Assembly (NCBI RefSeq): GCF_019097595.1
Contig: NC_080710.1
Span: 27,295,780-27,359,779, forward strand
Source: Hemibagrus wyckioides
Taxonomy: Eukaryota > Chordata > Actinopteri > Siluriformes > Bagridae
Reading direction: 5' to 3'
DNA: 64,000 bases
Positions within the stretch are counted from its first letter, which is position 1. Every line of letters begins with the position of its first letter. Shown here one piece after another: positions 34,005-46,589 of the stretch. Both the position numbers and the translations under genes were made by a program. Under the pieces are notes generated by a model, which made no database searches, was not told where the DNA came from, and saw only the letters and a program-made list of their open reading frames with translations.

Positions 34005-34925
34005 TTTAACCAGAGCTGTCATCACTGTGATGAGGTGTAAACACCACAGCAGCGTCTCTACTTTTTACAAAGGCTGAGGAAAGCATATCTTCCTCCACGT
34101 ATCCTGACCACCCTTTACAGAGAAACAATCGAAAGAATCCTGAGCAGCTGCATTACTGTCTGGTTTGGGAATTGCACCATCTTGGAACACAAAACCCTGC
34201 AGCGGACAATTGAGAAGATCATTGGAGTCTCTCTTTCCTCTATCACAGACATTTACATCACACAAATCCAACAGCATTGTGGGTGACACCACACACCCCT
34301 CACATTCACTTTTCACCCTTGTGCCATCTGGAAAAAAGTACAGAAGCATTCAGTCCCTCACAACCAGACCGTGCAGAAGTTTCTTCCCTTAAGCCATCAG
34401 GCTCCTCAACATCCAGAACTGAACTGTACTGAACTGACACGCAAACACACACACACACACACTCATTCATTATACATCTATGTTTACAACACCAATCATA
34501 TAGACATTGTTTATATGCTGTTTATGCACATTTACTTTAATGCTGTTTTGCACATCACAATTCAATGCTGCTATTGTAAGTCTACATATGTTTACAAAAC
34601 TTCCTGTTTCCAATCCTCTTATTTGCATAATGCTACAGTCTGTACACTGGTTTGTGCTTTTAATATACAGGATATCTGCCTGTAGCGTATTGTACAGTAC
34701 GTTAGCACTGTTTGCACTAGGTTGCGCACTATGCACTTTATTTGGTACGCACAACATAGTCTAAGTTCTTAACTCTGTGTTGTTTTTTGTTTTATGTAGC
34801 TTTACAGTATCTTGTGTTATGTAGCCCTGCGTTGTTTTATGTAGCACTATGGTCCTGGAGATTCACTCATTTCACTGCATTGCATTAGCTATATATGGTT
34901 GAAATGACAATAAAAGCTTGACCTG
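34005..34925 (+). mobile_element. Rex1-like LINE, last part of polymerase and 3' UTR
   Basis: The plus strand starts with [20 protein letters not shown] and [15 protein letters not shown], then [20 protein letters not shown], the C-terminal domain of Rex1/L2-type reverse transcriptases. The ending KFLPLSHQ... follows after a frameshift, and the protein stops near 34420. A 500-bp 3' UTR with a (CA)n at 34446-34461 closes with GGTTGAAATGACAATAAAAG. The catalytic part of the enzyme is not included. No target duplication was found. Confidence 0.8.
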
Positions 34926-35131
34926 ACCCTGACTGAAAGATTTAATCCACCCAATACAAGTTAGCTGAACTGCAGATAAAGGGAAGATTTTATATTGGCT
35001 AGTAGTTTTACAGTATACAAGGATCAATGCTAGTTTTCTTGAATCAGTGGTTTGCTAGTGTATAAGATTTAGGTACATTTCCAATGACAAGGGAGTATAT
35101 TCTTTTTAGCAGCTGCTAAAATACCCAGTAG

Positions 35132-35133
<2 letters not shown>

Positions 35134-35210
<77 letters not shown>
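35134..35210. repeat. (TA)n microsatellite
   Basis: About 38 TA units. Simple repeat, directly upstream of an L2 fragment. Confidence 0.95.
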
Positions 35211-35214
<4 letters not shown>

Positions 35215-35339
35215 TTAATTATTAAATTTTCCTTTCCCAGCTATAATGTCACCTAGGCATGTATTTTCTTCCCCTCAGCCTTGTTATTCACAAAATATAT
35301 TCTCAGTCCATCTTTACTCGGGTGAGTTGCAAATTTATT

Positions 35340-35510
35340 AACACTCGACCTGCTTCTCCTCTACATCCTTCTACTTTAATAAACTGCCTACAGGATATTG
35401 AATGCTGGATGACATTAAAGTTTCTTAAATTAAACTATGACAAGTCAGGAAGTAGTAGGCCACTGTCTCCAAAGTCAGAGCTCTTTGTCTTTAGATAGAT
35501 GGTAGAGCAG
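35340..35510 (+). pseudogene. L2-like LINE reverse transcriptase fragment
   Basis: The plus strand reads PLHPSTLINCLQDIECWMTL and KFLKLNYDKS, followed by GPKSELFVF-like coding. This is the segment after the catalytic YADD/FADD motif in L2-clade polymerases (usually L..CL..I..WM..NFLKLN..KTE). No other domain is attached, and the frame ends at 35498. More decayed remnants may extend to about 35830. Confidence 0.6.
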
Positions 35511-36356
35511 GAATTCTATTTCTATTAACAAAAAAGTACATTTATCCTTGACTAAACATTTACCTTTCATTCACATATAAATTCTGTATGATACCACTTT
35601 TTTTCCCCACCACATCTCTTTAACAAACTTCAGCGTAGTGAAAGATTTGCTCACAGTGAAAAAAAAATAAATGCTTTAAGAACATCACTGGCTTACAGAC
35701 TTGTCCAGTCAAACGCTTCATCATTACATTCAAAATACTTCATGGACATAAAATGCTACTTCTGCCCTTCATTCTGCTTCTTCTCAATACACACAAAACT
35801 CTACAGCACAATTACAGTCTCAAAAAGTCTACAGCATTACAGTCTCAAAAAAAAAATCACACAAAAGATCACACAAAACAAATCCTGGCATTGGAACATG
35901 AAAACAGCTTTTTCTTTCTTTTCTTTGCAAATCTTTTTACAAAAGTTTACTGTGCTGTGTACAATTTTTTGCTAGTTGTTATTATTTTTTTTAAATATAA
36001 ATTTGTTGATTTTTGTTAAATATGACCTTGTGTGGACATTACCCACTCCATTATACTCCTTTTCCTCTCTCATCTTTACAATATAAGTTATTACAAATGG
36101 TTCAGTATAGCACAATTACACTGTCCATGCTTTTTGAGTATAGCTATAATTTATATTATTTTATTTAATTATTTTAATAAATAATAAATAATAAATGTAA
36201 TAAATAAATTTACTAAATTATTATTAGCTGTAATTTAGATTATTTGCTTTAAAACATTTCTTTTCTTTTTTTTTTTTTTTTTTTCGAAAAATAGCCTGAT
36301 TCTGCATAAAATTGGTGACCCTGCTAACTGTGGTCTCTCTTCCCCTAGACTGACCA

Positions 36357-36403
<47 letters not shown>

Positions 36404-36404
36404 A
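36357..36404. repeat. (AAAT)n microsatellite
   Basis: Twelve AAAT units. A poly-T run lies nearby at 36266-36284. Confidence 0.9.
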
Positions 36405-36446
36405 AACTCAAGGCATAGTGGTTCATTAAATGTAACTTCCTACATA

Positions 36447-37694
36447 CACTATATTGCCAAAAGTATTCGCTCACCTGCCTTGACTCGCATATGAACTTAA
36501 GTGACATCCCATTCCTAATCCATAGGGTTCAATATGACGTCGGTCCACCCTTTGCAGCTATAACAGCTTCAACTCTTCTGGGAAGGCTGTCCACAAGGTT
36601 TAGGAGTGTGTTTATGGGAATTTTTGACCATTCTTCCAGAAGCGCATTTGTGAGGTCACACACTGATGTTGGACGAGAAGGCCTGGCTCTCAGTCTCCGC
36701 TCTAATTCATCCCAAAGGTGTTCTATCGGGTTGAGGTCAGGACTCTGTGCAGGCCAGTCAAGTTCATCCACACCAGACTCTGTCATCCATGTCTTTATGG
36801 ACCTTGCTTTGTGCACTGGTGCACAGTCATGTTGGAAGAGGAAGGGGCCAGCTCCAAACTGTTCCCACAAAGTTGGGAGCATGGAATTGTCCAAAATGTC
36901 TTGGTATGCTGAAGCATTCAGAGTTCCTTTCACTGGAACTAAGGGGCCAAGCCCAGCTCCTGAAAAACAACCCCACACCATAATCCCCCCTCCACCAAAC
37001 TTTACACTTGGCACAATGCCGTCAGACAAGTACCGTTCTCCTGGCAACCGCCAAACCCAGACTCATCCATCAGATTGCCAGATGGAGAAGCGCGATTCGT
37101 CACTCCAGAGAACGCGTCTCCACTGCTCTAGAGTCCAGTGGCGGCGTGCTTTACACCACTGCATCTGACGCTTTGCATTGCACTTGGTGATGTATGGCTT
37201 GGATGCAGCTGCTCGGCCATGGAAACCCATTCCATGAAGCTCTCTGCGCACTGTTCTTGAGCTAATCTGAAGGCCACATGAAGTTTGGAGGTCTGTAGCG
37301 ATTGACTCTGCAGAAAGTTGGCGACCTCTTCGCACTATGCGCCTCAGCATCCGCTGACCCCGCTCCGTCAGTTTACGTGGCCTACCACTTCGTGGCTGAG
37401 TTGCTGTCGTTCCCAAACACTTCCACGTTCTTATAATACAGCTGACAGTTGACTGTGGAATATTTAGGAGCGAGGAAATTTCACGACTGGATTTGTTGCA
37501 CAGGTGGAATCCTATCACAGTTCCACGCTGGAATTCACTGAGCTCCTGAGAGCGACCCATTCTTTCACAAATGTTTGTAAAAACAGTCTGCATGCCTAGG
37601 TGCTTGATTTTATACACCTGTAGCCATGGAAGTGATTGGAACACCTGATTCTGATTATTTGGATGGGTGAGCGAATACTTTTGGCAATATAGTG
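36447..37694 (-). mobile_element. Tc1-like transposon, complete and nearly intact
   Basis: Terminal inverted repeats of at least 29 bp are perfect: CACTATATTGCCAAAAGTAT.. from 36447 and its exact reverse complement ending at 37694. TA lies on both sides (36445-36446 and 37695-37696). The element is 1248 bp and holds one transposase gene on the minus strand. Complete ends and a nearly open gene make it the youngest-looking DNA transposon here. Confidence 0.97.
36529..37560 (-). pseudogene. Tc1-like transposase, single premature stop
   Basis: This enzyme would bind the terminal repeats and cut and join the element at TA sites. From ATG at 37560 the frame covers 343 residues, the normal Tc1 length. 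In order: first helix-turn-helix (ELSEFQRGTVIGFHLCNKSS), GRPRKLTERG hook, second helix-turn-helix (SAESIATDLQTSCGLQISSR), LWSDESRFSIW (first Asp), [36 protein letters not shown] (second Asp) and [17 protein letters not shown] (Glu). There are 34 residues between the second Asp and the Glu (DD34E). The only fault is TGA at codon 166 (37063-37065), after SIWQSDG. Arg (CGA) is expected there, so this fits one C-to-T change at a CpG. Alternative starts at 37047 or 37644 are not real. Confidence 0.95.
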
Positions 37695-37699
37695 TATAA

Positions 37700-40280
37700 G
37701 GTGAACTTTTTCCACTATTGTTTTAACTTGCTTGTTTGTTTGTATGCCTGCCCCTTTCTGACCAGATCCATTTTTTTTCCCTTTAATAAATTAGCTTTAA
37801 CTGTATTACCTTACCTTATATTCATAGGTCATTATGTAGCTGCTCTCCATTCACATTATTTAAATTACCTGTGTGTAGTTCACACCTCAGAGACTGTCAA
37901 ATTTGTAGCTGTAAAAAATGTCAGAGACTGCGTTTTTCAATAGCATCAAGAAAGCCACCTTTACACAAGCCCCCCAAGAATATATATAAATATAGAATAT
38001 ATAGAAAATTCTGAAAGCAAAAGAAAATGTTCTTTGATGTAAAATGTAAAACGATGTAATGCAAAAGACAAATTGGAAATGAAAAATAAGCTAAAAAATT
38101 AAGAATATACATCATAAAAATAATATGAAAAGTTTATATGATGCTGTCTGAATACGAAGATTGCAAACATTAAAATAAAAATAAAATTTAATAGTCGTGT
38201 AGTATATTGCTAATATACAGCATTAATACAATACAATATTTCAACATTAATATCCTATTAATAATCATGCCATGAATTCAAGTAAATGTGAGAAATATGT
38301 CATATTTCATGGAAATATCTAATCAAAAGTGAAAAATAAATGGAAACCACATATCCTGCATGTGGAAATTAATGTTGCCATTCCCTGCTGGCAATCTACT
38401 TCCAGTGCTGTATGTAAGCTTCTTGCAGCACCAAGGTGAAGGACTGTGAGTCAAAGTTATGTGCAAAGCCATGCAATCCTTTACTTTCTGCCCCATTGCA
38501 TTATGGGAACCTGGTGTGTGTTCAGTATGGGCTGTAATGAGCTCATAAAATCTGCAACAGCACTTCAATAGCTTGAGCGTAAGCCGTACCTCCAGGCCAG
38601 CACGTCACACATACACACACACACGGCCCAACATGGCTCCTTGGCTTGCTTTTCGACTTCCAGTCATGTGATCCATATTCTTCACTTTGCTTTCCTGCAT
38701 TCACAAGCAAGCAAAAGGCCAGCACCCTCGAATTGGGCTTCATATTCAGGGACAGATGACCTCAGTGTAGTGTAGAATTACACCGCAAACAGCTCCATCC
38801 CGCAGGCAGAAAAGCATAAAGTGGAAATCACTCAGCTGTATGATATGCTCCAGCAAAAAAACTTATAAAGAGCATTTTGGGGTGAATAGAGGTAAATCTT
38901 GAACCGTGTATCCTATAATTCCCACAACACATTCTGATGTATAGCTTCTCATTGTAGCTATTTATTTGATACTATATATGAGACCCAGAGGAGTCTGATA
39001 GAATATTTGGTGCTTGATTCTTGTTTTCATCAGTGGAGGAGCTGCATGTGGAGGGGCCAGACGGCGTAGGAAGCAAGCAGGGATATTGTCTCCAACACCA
39101 AAGGCCAAGTTCATTAAAATCAAATGGCACGAGCAAGTGGAGAGATTAGCTTTGATTTCCAAATCAGCAGAAGATGCTAGAAGCTGTGAATTAATGGGAT
39201 GCAGGCTCTGTGAAAATAACTCATACTGCATCTGTGCCTTCGAAAGTTCAACAATATCACAGAGCATCGGCGAATAGCTAAAGGAATATCACATAGATCA
39301 TAGATTAATCAATTGCCCCAGCTTCTGTAGAAACTTCAGCTCCAGTGGGGGAAAAAAAACATGAGCTGAAGTATTCCTTGGTTAAGCTTAGTACATATCA
39401 GTGAGAACTGTGGATACACAAACTGTAGATTTTATTAATCCTTATTCAATCCTCAAGTTTTATTTCATGTCCAATATATCCTAAAATAGACAAAAGCACA
39501 AAAATGTGGAAAAAATATTCTCATGTCCTCACTTTATGAGCATATGTTGTGGATACTTCTGGCTTAAAGCCTATACAGCCAGATCATATGTGTATAAAAT
39601 GAACTTATGTGCACTATCTCAGCTTTAGGGCTTTAGGGTTTCTCTAGGATTTTTCATTTCTGTGGCTCCATGCTGGCGCCAGGTGTCAGGAAAAAAGTCA
39701 CAATGAGAAATCGAGCAAAATACAATAAAACAACACATCCAAATATTGTTTATAACAGGATTCCACAGCAAACAATACACACCAAGTTGTCTTTTTTTCC
39801 AGCCTCCCAAGCAATATTGTTCAGAGAGCAACAAATGTGAAATTAGTTTTTGAGGTAATTAAACCGAGAAATTAAGTGGTTTATATTTAAATGTCATGCA
39901 TAATAATTAAGCACCTGAAACTTCATTTCTAAATGATGATTGTAAATTAAGCAGCCGACTGGTGCAGAGTGATTACCTGCGGGAGTCTAAAGGCTCTACA
40001 TAAGCTCAGACCTTCGCTGGCAGCCCTCCTGGGGGGAGGTAGGGCTTTCACTGCGTTTTCAGCACCATGCTTATGTGATAAATTGGCAATTGCATCTATG
40101 TATGTAGTTGTAGTCTGCCTCATTGTGAGACTATGAGGCAGAAAGTTTTAATTATTGTTTGAACCCAGGCTTGGCCTCGCATTCTGCTTTGCTAAATGGC
40201 TTATTTCCTCAATTCAGAGGAGAAATTGCAGCAACCATAATTGTTGTATACATAATTGATAAAGCAAGAAATATAATAGA
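37700..40280. other. Mostly unique stretch
   Basis: No repeat family or gene recognised. Blocks at 38390-38760, 39010-39290 and 39950-40200 have balanced composition. The 39010 block is open on the plus strand for 87 codons (ILSPTPKAKFIKIKWHEQ) without a known domain. Any of these may be conserved non-coding sequence. Confidence 0.4.

Positions 40281-40283
<3 letters not shown>

Positions 40284-40364
<81 letters not shown>
40284..40364. repeat. (AAT)n-(ATT)n palindromic microsatellite
   Basis: About fourteen AAT units meet about thirteen ATT units head to head, making an almost perfect 80-bp hairpin sequence. Confidence 0.93.
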
Positions 40365-40449
40365 GAGTTTTAGTAATGCAAAAAATGCAACCACAATAAT
40401 ATGGTGTGAATTATTCCTAACACTTAATTTTAAGGTGATGAAATATTAG

Positions 40450-40765
40450 AATTTGCACCATAACACTGTTCTTCATTCTGATTGGTCAGAAGGTGTTGTT
40501 TCTTTTTGTTTTGTTTTTTGTTTTTTTTTCCTAGTTTGTTGTTTTTTTTTTTTGCAACAAAAGCTGACAATAATGCCGGCTGTAACTCGAATAACAGGCT
40601 TATATTAATGTGCTCATTCTAATATGCTCTGATTAGTATTTTAACAGCTCATCCACAAAGACTTGTACAGATAATAAGCCTAATGACATCCTGATTTTAA
40701 AAAAACAAACAAACAAAAAAAAACGTGTTGTTATTCAACAAGGAAAAGTGTATATCACTGATAGG
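40450..40765. mobile_element. Possible MITE
   Basis: The left part reads CATTCTGATTGGTCAGAAGG TGTTG and the right part contains CGTGTTGTTATTCAACAAGG. Internal blocks such as AACTCGAATAACAGGCTTAT and ACAGCTCATCCACAAAG recall a widespread fish miniature element. The terminal repeats are poorly matched and poly-T/poly-A expansions blur the ends. Confidence 0.35.
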
Positions 40766-40813
40766 GGCAAAATAACTGTAAGGTATATAATTAAAATTAA
40801 ATATAAATTCTTT

Positions 40814-40907
<94 letters not shown>
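40814..40907. repeat. (GATA)n microsatellite
   Basis: About 23 uninterrupted GATA units. Confidence 0.95.
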
Positions 40908-40908
<1 letters not shown>

Positions 40909-41329
40909 ATAAATATGTAATGATTCTAGTATTGAGCTTGTTTCCTAAAAGTGTAAGTGTTACATCTGATTATTTTAAAATGTATATACATTCCCCATTA
41001 ATGTCTAGTGTTACATTACTTTTAACTGTTTTACTAATAAATACTCACAGGGCATTGGAATCTAACTAAACTTCCTGTGTTTTAAAGTCTAAAACCTGTC
41101 AGGCATTTTTAGTGTAATTTTGCTGTCATATGTCTGACAAATTACCCGGTAATCATTAATACGTTTGAAGTATTTTAAAACGAACGCTGTAAAATAAAGC
41201 TCTGTCCTGAACAAATACAATTATGAAAAGAGTTTTTCTTTTCTGAGATTTTTTATATTACTTTTTTTATGCTTTTTATGTAGACAATGACAGTCATAAT
41301 CATTTTTGCTAATTGTTATGTAGACTGAA

Positions 41330-41615
41330 TAGCACCCACACCGCAGCTATTACGGAGAAGCAGATAACAGCTCATAGTTCGATCCTGAGCTTGAATGTCT
41401 ATGGGTTAAATGTTCTCATTGTGTCCATGTGGGTTTCCTCCTGGCTCTCTGACTTCCTCCCACCTCCCAAAACCATGCTTCTAGGTGATAAATTGCCCCA
41501 AGGTGTGAATGTGTGTGTGTGTGTGTGTGTGTGTGCTCATGGTATGATATACTTACAGTCATTATTCCTTGGATAGGCTCTGGGACCAACTTACCTGAAA
41601 ATTAATGAATGAAGG
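41330..41615 (+). mobile_element. V-SINE (HE1-like), diverged
   Basis: A B-box-like AGTTCGATCCTGAG near 41377 is followed by GTCCATGTGGGTTTCCTCCT, CTTCCTCCCACCTCCCAAAA, a (GT)n at 41511-41534, GGATAGGCTCTGGGACCAAC and the tail AATTAATGAATGAA. The order is the V-SINE order. The 87-codon plus frame inside is not a gene. Confidence 0.75.
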
Positions 41616-41619
41616 AAGG

Positions 41620-42790
41620 AAAGAGCTAAATAATAATAAATAAATGACTGTTAATGGTGCCAGATAGTGCTGCTGTATTAAGATCCGTATTTATAATTAA
41701 TGTAATTATTACACTTAAGTGTTATGAAATTATTTTAATTTGCTGCTGGCAATTAAAACTTTTTTTTAAAAAAGTTATGTAATATTTGTTTGTTATTACC
41801 CCAGGCTGGTTTAATGTCAATGCTAATACAATTTTCTTGCACCCTGGCACACATTTCTCAATAACCAAGGCTCTGTTTGGGTTTTCCGTCAGCCATTGGC
41901 ACAAAACTCTAAACATATTTCACTGGAACTCTCTCATATTGCATACTCCTTACACACTTTTTGCACAACACTTTGCATTTTGCCCCAAACCTAAATTTCA
42001 GGATAAATTCTTCTTTCATGTTTTGGGGACCAAATCAGTGAGAAACCACTGAGCTCACCAGGACACATCCTGCAGAGCTACAGAGTTTTACTACCATACA
42101 CTTCAATCTCTTTTTTCTATTAGAATCTTTTCTGTATTCAGTGTAGTATGAAAAGGCAGAGATCTCAGTATTTAAGACAGTATAATATACTTCCTAGTAT
42201 AAGAACAATCAAAAGAAAAATAGAATATATGGTCAGTTAGCTTTCACAGAAAATATAATGCAGAAGAATTACCATTTTTGCATTGCTTATACTAAACTTA
42301 ATTTGAACAAGTGAGCGTGATCAATTCGTGTATCATTAACATAAACCAATTACATTAGGAAATCTCACCGTGTATTGAATTTAAACCTAACAGAGAGAAA
42401 GAAAGAAGCGAGAAGAGAGACTGAATTAGATATACAGAACAAGGAGACAGTATCAGCTTAAATCTTAGACTAGTCGATCGTGTCATCCTCCACAACAGGA
42501 GGATGAGCGTCGGAAATTTTTTCCTGCATGTCATGTGGATGTAGACAAACACACTCCAACACAAGTGCTGAGTGGAATCGAGAGAAAAGATCCTGCAGAG
42601 GTATTTTATTTACACAGCTTTTCTCAATCGCTATCACACATTTCTCCAAAACTAAAATCAATGCACTAGAAAAACAATGAATACAGCCACAAAAAACATA
42701 CTAGAAATTTTGGGTCTGAAATGTAGTTCTCAGGCAACCTCAGTCATTTTTAATATAAAACATATTAATCTACTGCTTACTGAAGTTTTT
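41620..42790. other. Unannotated stretch
   Basis: No repeat family or gene recognised. Confidence 0.4.
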
Positions 42791-42795
42791 CTCAC

Positions 42796-42796
<1 letters not shown>

Positions 42797-42874
<78 letters not shown>
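42797..42874. repeat. (TA)n microsatellite
   Basis: About 39 TA units, directly upstream of an L2 fragment, as at 35134-35210. Confidence 0.95.
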
Positions 42875-42879
<5 letters not shown>

Positions 42880-42984
42880 GTAGTGGTTTTTTTTTTATTT
42901 AAAATGTTTATAATCTTGTCTAGTTACTATAGATTTCCACCTGCTGTGAGACAGTCCTGTGTTCATCCCAAGACTCACAAAGGA

Positions 42985-43310
42985 GCATATGATTCCTATT
43001 ATCTGCTCTTCATTCAGTTTAGAATTGACTTTAAGGTCCTGTTATTTATTTTTAAAGCACTACACCATCAGGCTCCATGTTATATTTCTAATCCAAGCTT
43101 TTATCCTTCGTCTAGGTCTCTGGAGTCGAAAAATAAAATGTTGACAGCTTTTCAGTCTACGCAGAAGTCAAAGGGCGATCAGGAATTTGCGTCTAAATTA
43201 TAGAATAATCTCCGCCTCTATATACACTTGGCCAGATCAGTGGAGATTTTTAAACCTTATCTGAAAACACATCTGTATATTTTTTCATTAGGACTTGGGG
43301 AACCTTGAGT
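42985..43310 (+). pseudogene. L2-like LINE reverse transcriptase, C-terminal end
   Basis: The frame reads FRIDFKVLLFIFKALHHQAP, CYISNPSFYPSSRSLES and KGDQEFASKL. After a stop it continues LYIHLARSVEIFKPYLKTHL. This is the very C-terminus of L2-clade polymerases (usually RIDFKVLLLTYKALHGLAP..YL..LL..Y.PSRSLRS ... SVETFKSLLKTHLF). The polymerase core is absent, so the copy is strongly 5' truncated. A sequence like an L2 3' end, AAAAGTTATTTATAAATAAA near 43785, may close it, but the gap between is unclear. Confidence 0.75.
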
Positions 43311-43839
43311 ACTGGAGATATTTTTCTTTTTATATTGATTGCACTTTGTATACGCAGCTTTTGTTGGAGTTTATAATTTTGTGTGTGTTGATGGTGCTCG
43401 CTATTTTACTACTGAATACTTTATTTTCACTACCTTCTAATTGTGAAGCTGTTATAACGAGATGCTTAGGCAGATGCAGATGTAGATATGGTAGTTTTAA
43501 TGAGCATGATTCAAGCAACAAATCCAAAACGGTAGGCAAGATCAAGGTCAAAACAAGTCCAGGTCAGCTGATTCACAAGCAACACACATTGGGCTAGGCA
43601 AGAACTTGTGATACCATGAGAAGGCTTGGGCCAAAACAGTGAATGGTGTAGTCCATGGTGGCCATGTTTTCTGTGAAATGTTTGCAAGAGTCCATGGACT
43701 GTGATATGAAATTCGTGGGTTGTGAAGTGGAGCTTGTGGATAACCGTCTCATGACAAAAGCACTTCGGACGGTTCTGTGGTTTTTAAAAGTTATTTATAA
43801 ATAAAATTGAGTTGAGAGTTGAGGAATTTGTAAGCTATC

Positions 43840-43992
43840 CAGCGTCTCCGTAACAAGGATGGGGAGCCTTAAGGTTTTCTTATCATGTTGGTTCATTAGG
43901 GATCTAAATCCACATCTACATCCAGATTTCTGTGGAGCTGCTTAGTCACAAAGACTGTTTGTGAAAGTGCTGTTCAAAGTGAATTAAATAAC
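43840..43992 (+). mobile_element. L2-type LINE/SINE 3' tail, copy 6 (decayed)
   Basis: GGATGGGGAGCCTTAAGGTT, TCATTAGGGATCTAAATC, GTGGAGCTGCTTAGTCACAA and GTGAAAGTGCTGTTCAAAG follow the family order with many changes. Confidence 0.55.
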
Positions 43993-44526
43993 TCAAACAA
44001 GGTTTTACAAATAGATGTAGACATTCTACATAATAAAAAAAAGAAGAAGAAGCACCCACAGACTATCATAAGCCTGTCAGGTCAACCAGGCCGCAACAAA
44101 TATATATATACTGTATATGTCAAGGGTTTATGGTTGCTGGACGTTTAGTAGATATAGTCATCAGCTCATACTTGTTACATTCCATGTTATTTGGACAGTC
44201 CAGTTTTGCTGTTTGATGGATCGTCTCATCTCATGGACTCTCAGTTCATCCCTAGTCTAGCTAATTCCCTGTAACTGACTGATTATCAGTTGATAAGCTG
44301 GTGCATGGTTGACAATCTCTATGTTTTGTAGAATATTGAAAGCAGACTATACAACGAAAATGCTATGGAATTTTTTTTTTGCAATTCTAACTGTAACCGT
44401 TTCAAACCGAGGCCTATTTTTTTGGAGCTTCTTGCTTGAACAAAATCATTCTCAATTTAAAATCAGTATATCTCAAAAACTACCAGGTGTATTTGAATAA
44501 TTCTGGTACCGAAATAAAGGTATCTC

Positions 44527-44556
44527 ATGGGAGATTGGTCCGGAATTGTATGAAAA

Positions 44557-44630
<74 letters not shown>

Positions 44631-44657
44631 TCCAACAATTCCGGACCAATCTCCCAT
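44527..44657. repeat. Perfect 23-bp inverted repeat around an AT array
   Basis: Positions 44527-44549 (beginning ATGGGAGATTGGTCCGG) and 44635-44657 (ending CCGGACCAATCTCCCAT) are exact reverse complements. Between them lie about 85 bases that are mostly alternating AT with a few AC interruptions. The whole can form one long hairpin or cruciform. No transposase or known terminal repeat was recognised. Confidence 0.9.
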
Positions 44658-44664
44658 ATTATCA

Positions 44665-45560
44665 GGTCAGAGTAAGAGAAGATGGAAAACATGTGAAAGA
44701 ATTCAGCCTGACAAGATTTTTACAATTTCTCTTTAAATTCACGCAAAAGCAGCCTACAAACTTAAGAAATCTATTGTATCGTTTCTCATCATTAAAAATA
44801 TTGGTGCCTACAGAATTTCAATTGTCTGTATAATACTTACGTGAGATTAACACAAAATGTCAAACAGGAACAAGAAACCTTTCTGTGATGCCAGAGAATT
44901 TCAGCCTCATCACAGGAGCTCTTTAACAGGATTCAGAAAAAGAGAATGTGATGGAAGAAACACTATGGGATTTGGTTTCAATTCAATTCAGTTCAATTCA
45001 ACAAGTGCTGAATGGTGGAATTGGACAGTTTCCCAAACCAACACAAACCGCTTCAAATCTGCTTATTTCTGCCTGTGCTCTTGCTCTAGTCGATGTTGCA
45101 TTCAAGAGAATGAGAATTTTTTGTATGATCTAAATATTATGTCTAGTCTAGGAGTAGAGGACATGGATATTTAGTTGGTCTTCTTCACTTTCTTCCTCAT
45201 TTTTCCTATTTTCTAATTTGTCCTCTTCCTAATGCCTACTCTATGCATCTTTACCTATCTCTTTCTACCTCTTTCAATTATGTGTGTGTGGGTGTGTATG
45301 TGTTTCTACGTAAACGTTCTATGTTTTGATCACTGATTCCTGTGACTTTTAATTGCTGAAAGCTGCATTTTCACAAAAAAGAACCGCTCAGGTTTTGCAA
45401 AAGCAGTGCATCAGACCTGCTAATTCCAATTAAATATTGAGGATGTGTTTATAGATGTGAAAAATTGCCATGTGATGATTCTTAGACTTAAGGACATGAT
45501 AAGAAATTAAATACCATGTATTTATTTAGTTACAGTGCGTATCCAAGCAGCTAGCAAACC
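44665..45560. other. Unannotated stretch
   Basis: No confident feature. A TTCAATTCAATTCAGTTCAATTC-like run near 44978-45000 may be a scrap of an L2-type tail. Confidence 0.35.
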
Positions 45561-45937
<377 letters not shown>

Positions 45938-46589
45938 TAATTTCTCTCTTAAGTGGAATCTCTCTTACAAAAAATCTTCACAGTGACCCTTGACAATCTC
46001 CATTGATTCTGTTCGGACCATTCAGTCTGTATTCATTCTGCAAACGTTTGTTTACTGCTTTCACTAGTAACATTGGAATGATTTCATACTTCAGCAAAAC
46101 TATCTTTTTTTTCCCCCTTTTCTTTTCTATTAAAGATGAGAATGCACTTCCACTTGCCGTCCAATTGCCTTCCAAATACCTCATTTCAAGTGTGTGTGCC
46201 TTCTGACTACAAAAAGCGGTATGAGCATAATAAGCACATAAGCTCAACCACAGACCAAATGAAACATTACAGTCTTAAAATAAAATCACTCTATTTCTTG
46301 TCAGTAAATATATTTCAAATGTGTTCTAAGGCAAATATATGGGGATAGTAAAATGATTTAAGCTGAAGTATGTCTCAGTATGTCTCATGAATGAACAGAA
46401 CAAATACAAGCAATTTTTTTAAAACTCTACGAAGATTATTATTTTTGTAAATGACAACTTCTTTGGCTGAAAAATACAAAACGAAGTAAAACACAAATAT
46501 ATATATATATGTAAAAATGCAGTGATGTCATGAATATTTAAAGGCTCACATTTCTTTCTTTATTTCTCAGTGATGGACATCCTGTCATC

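Noticed and set aside
36491..37190. Plus-strand frames up to 225 codons at the Tc1 element
   Set aside because: They are antisense shadows of the transposase; the minus frame carries all the Tc1 motifs.
38570..38640. Short CA-rich tract with flanking inverted words
   Set aside because: Too short and imperfect to be a repeat element.
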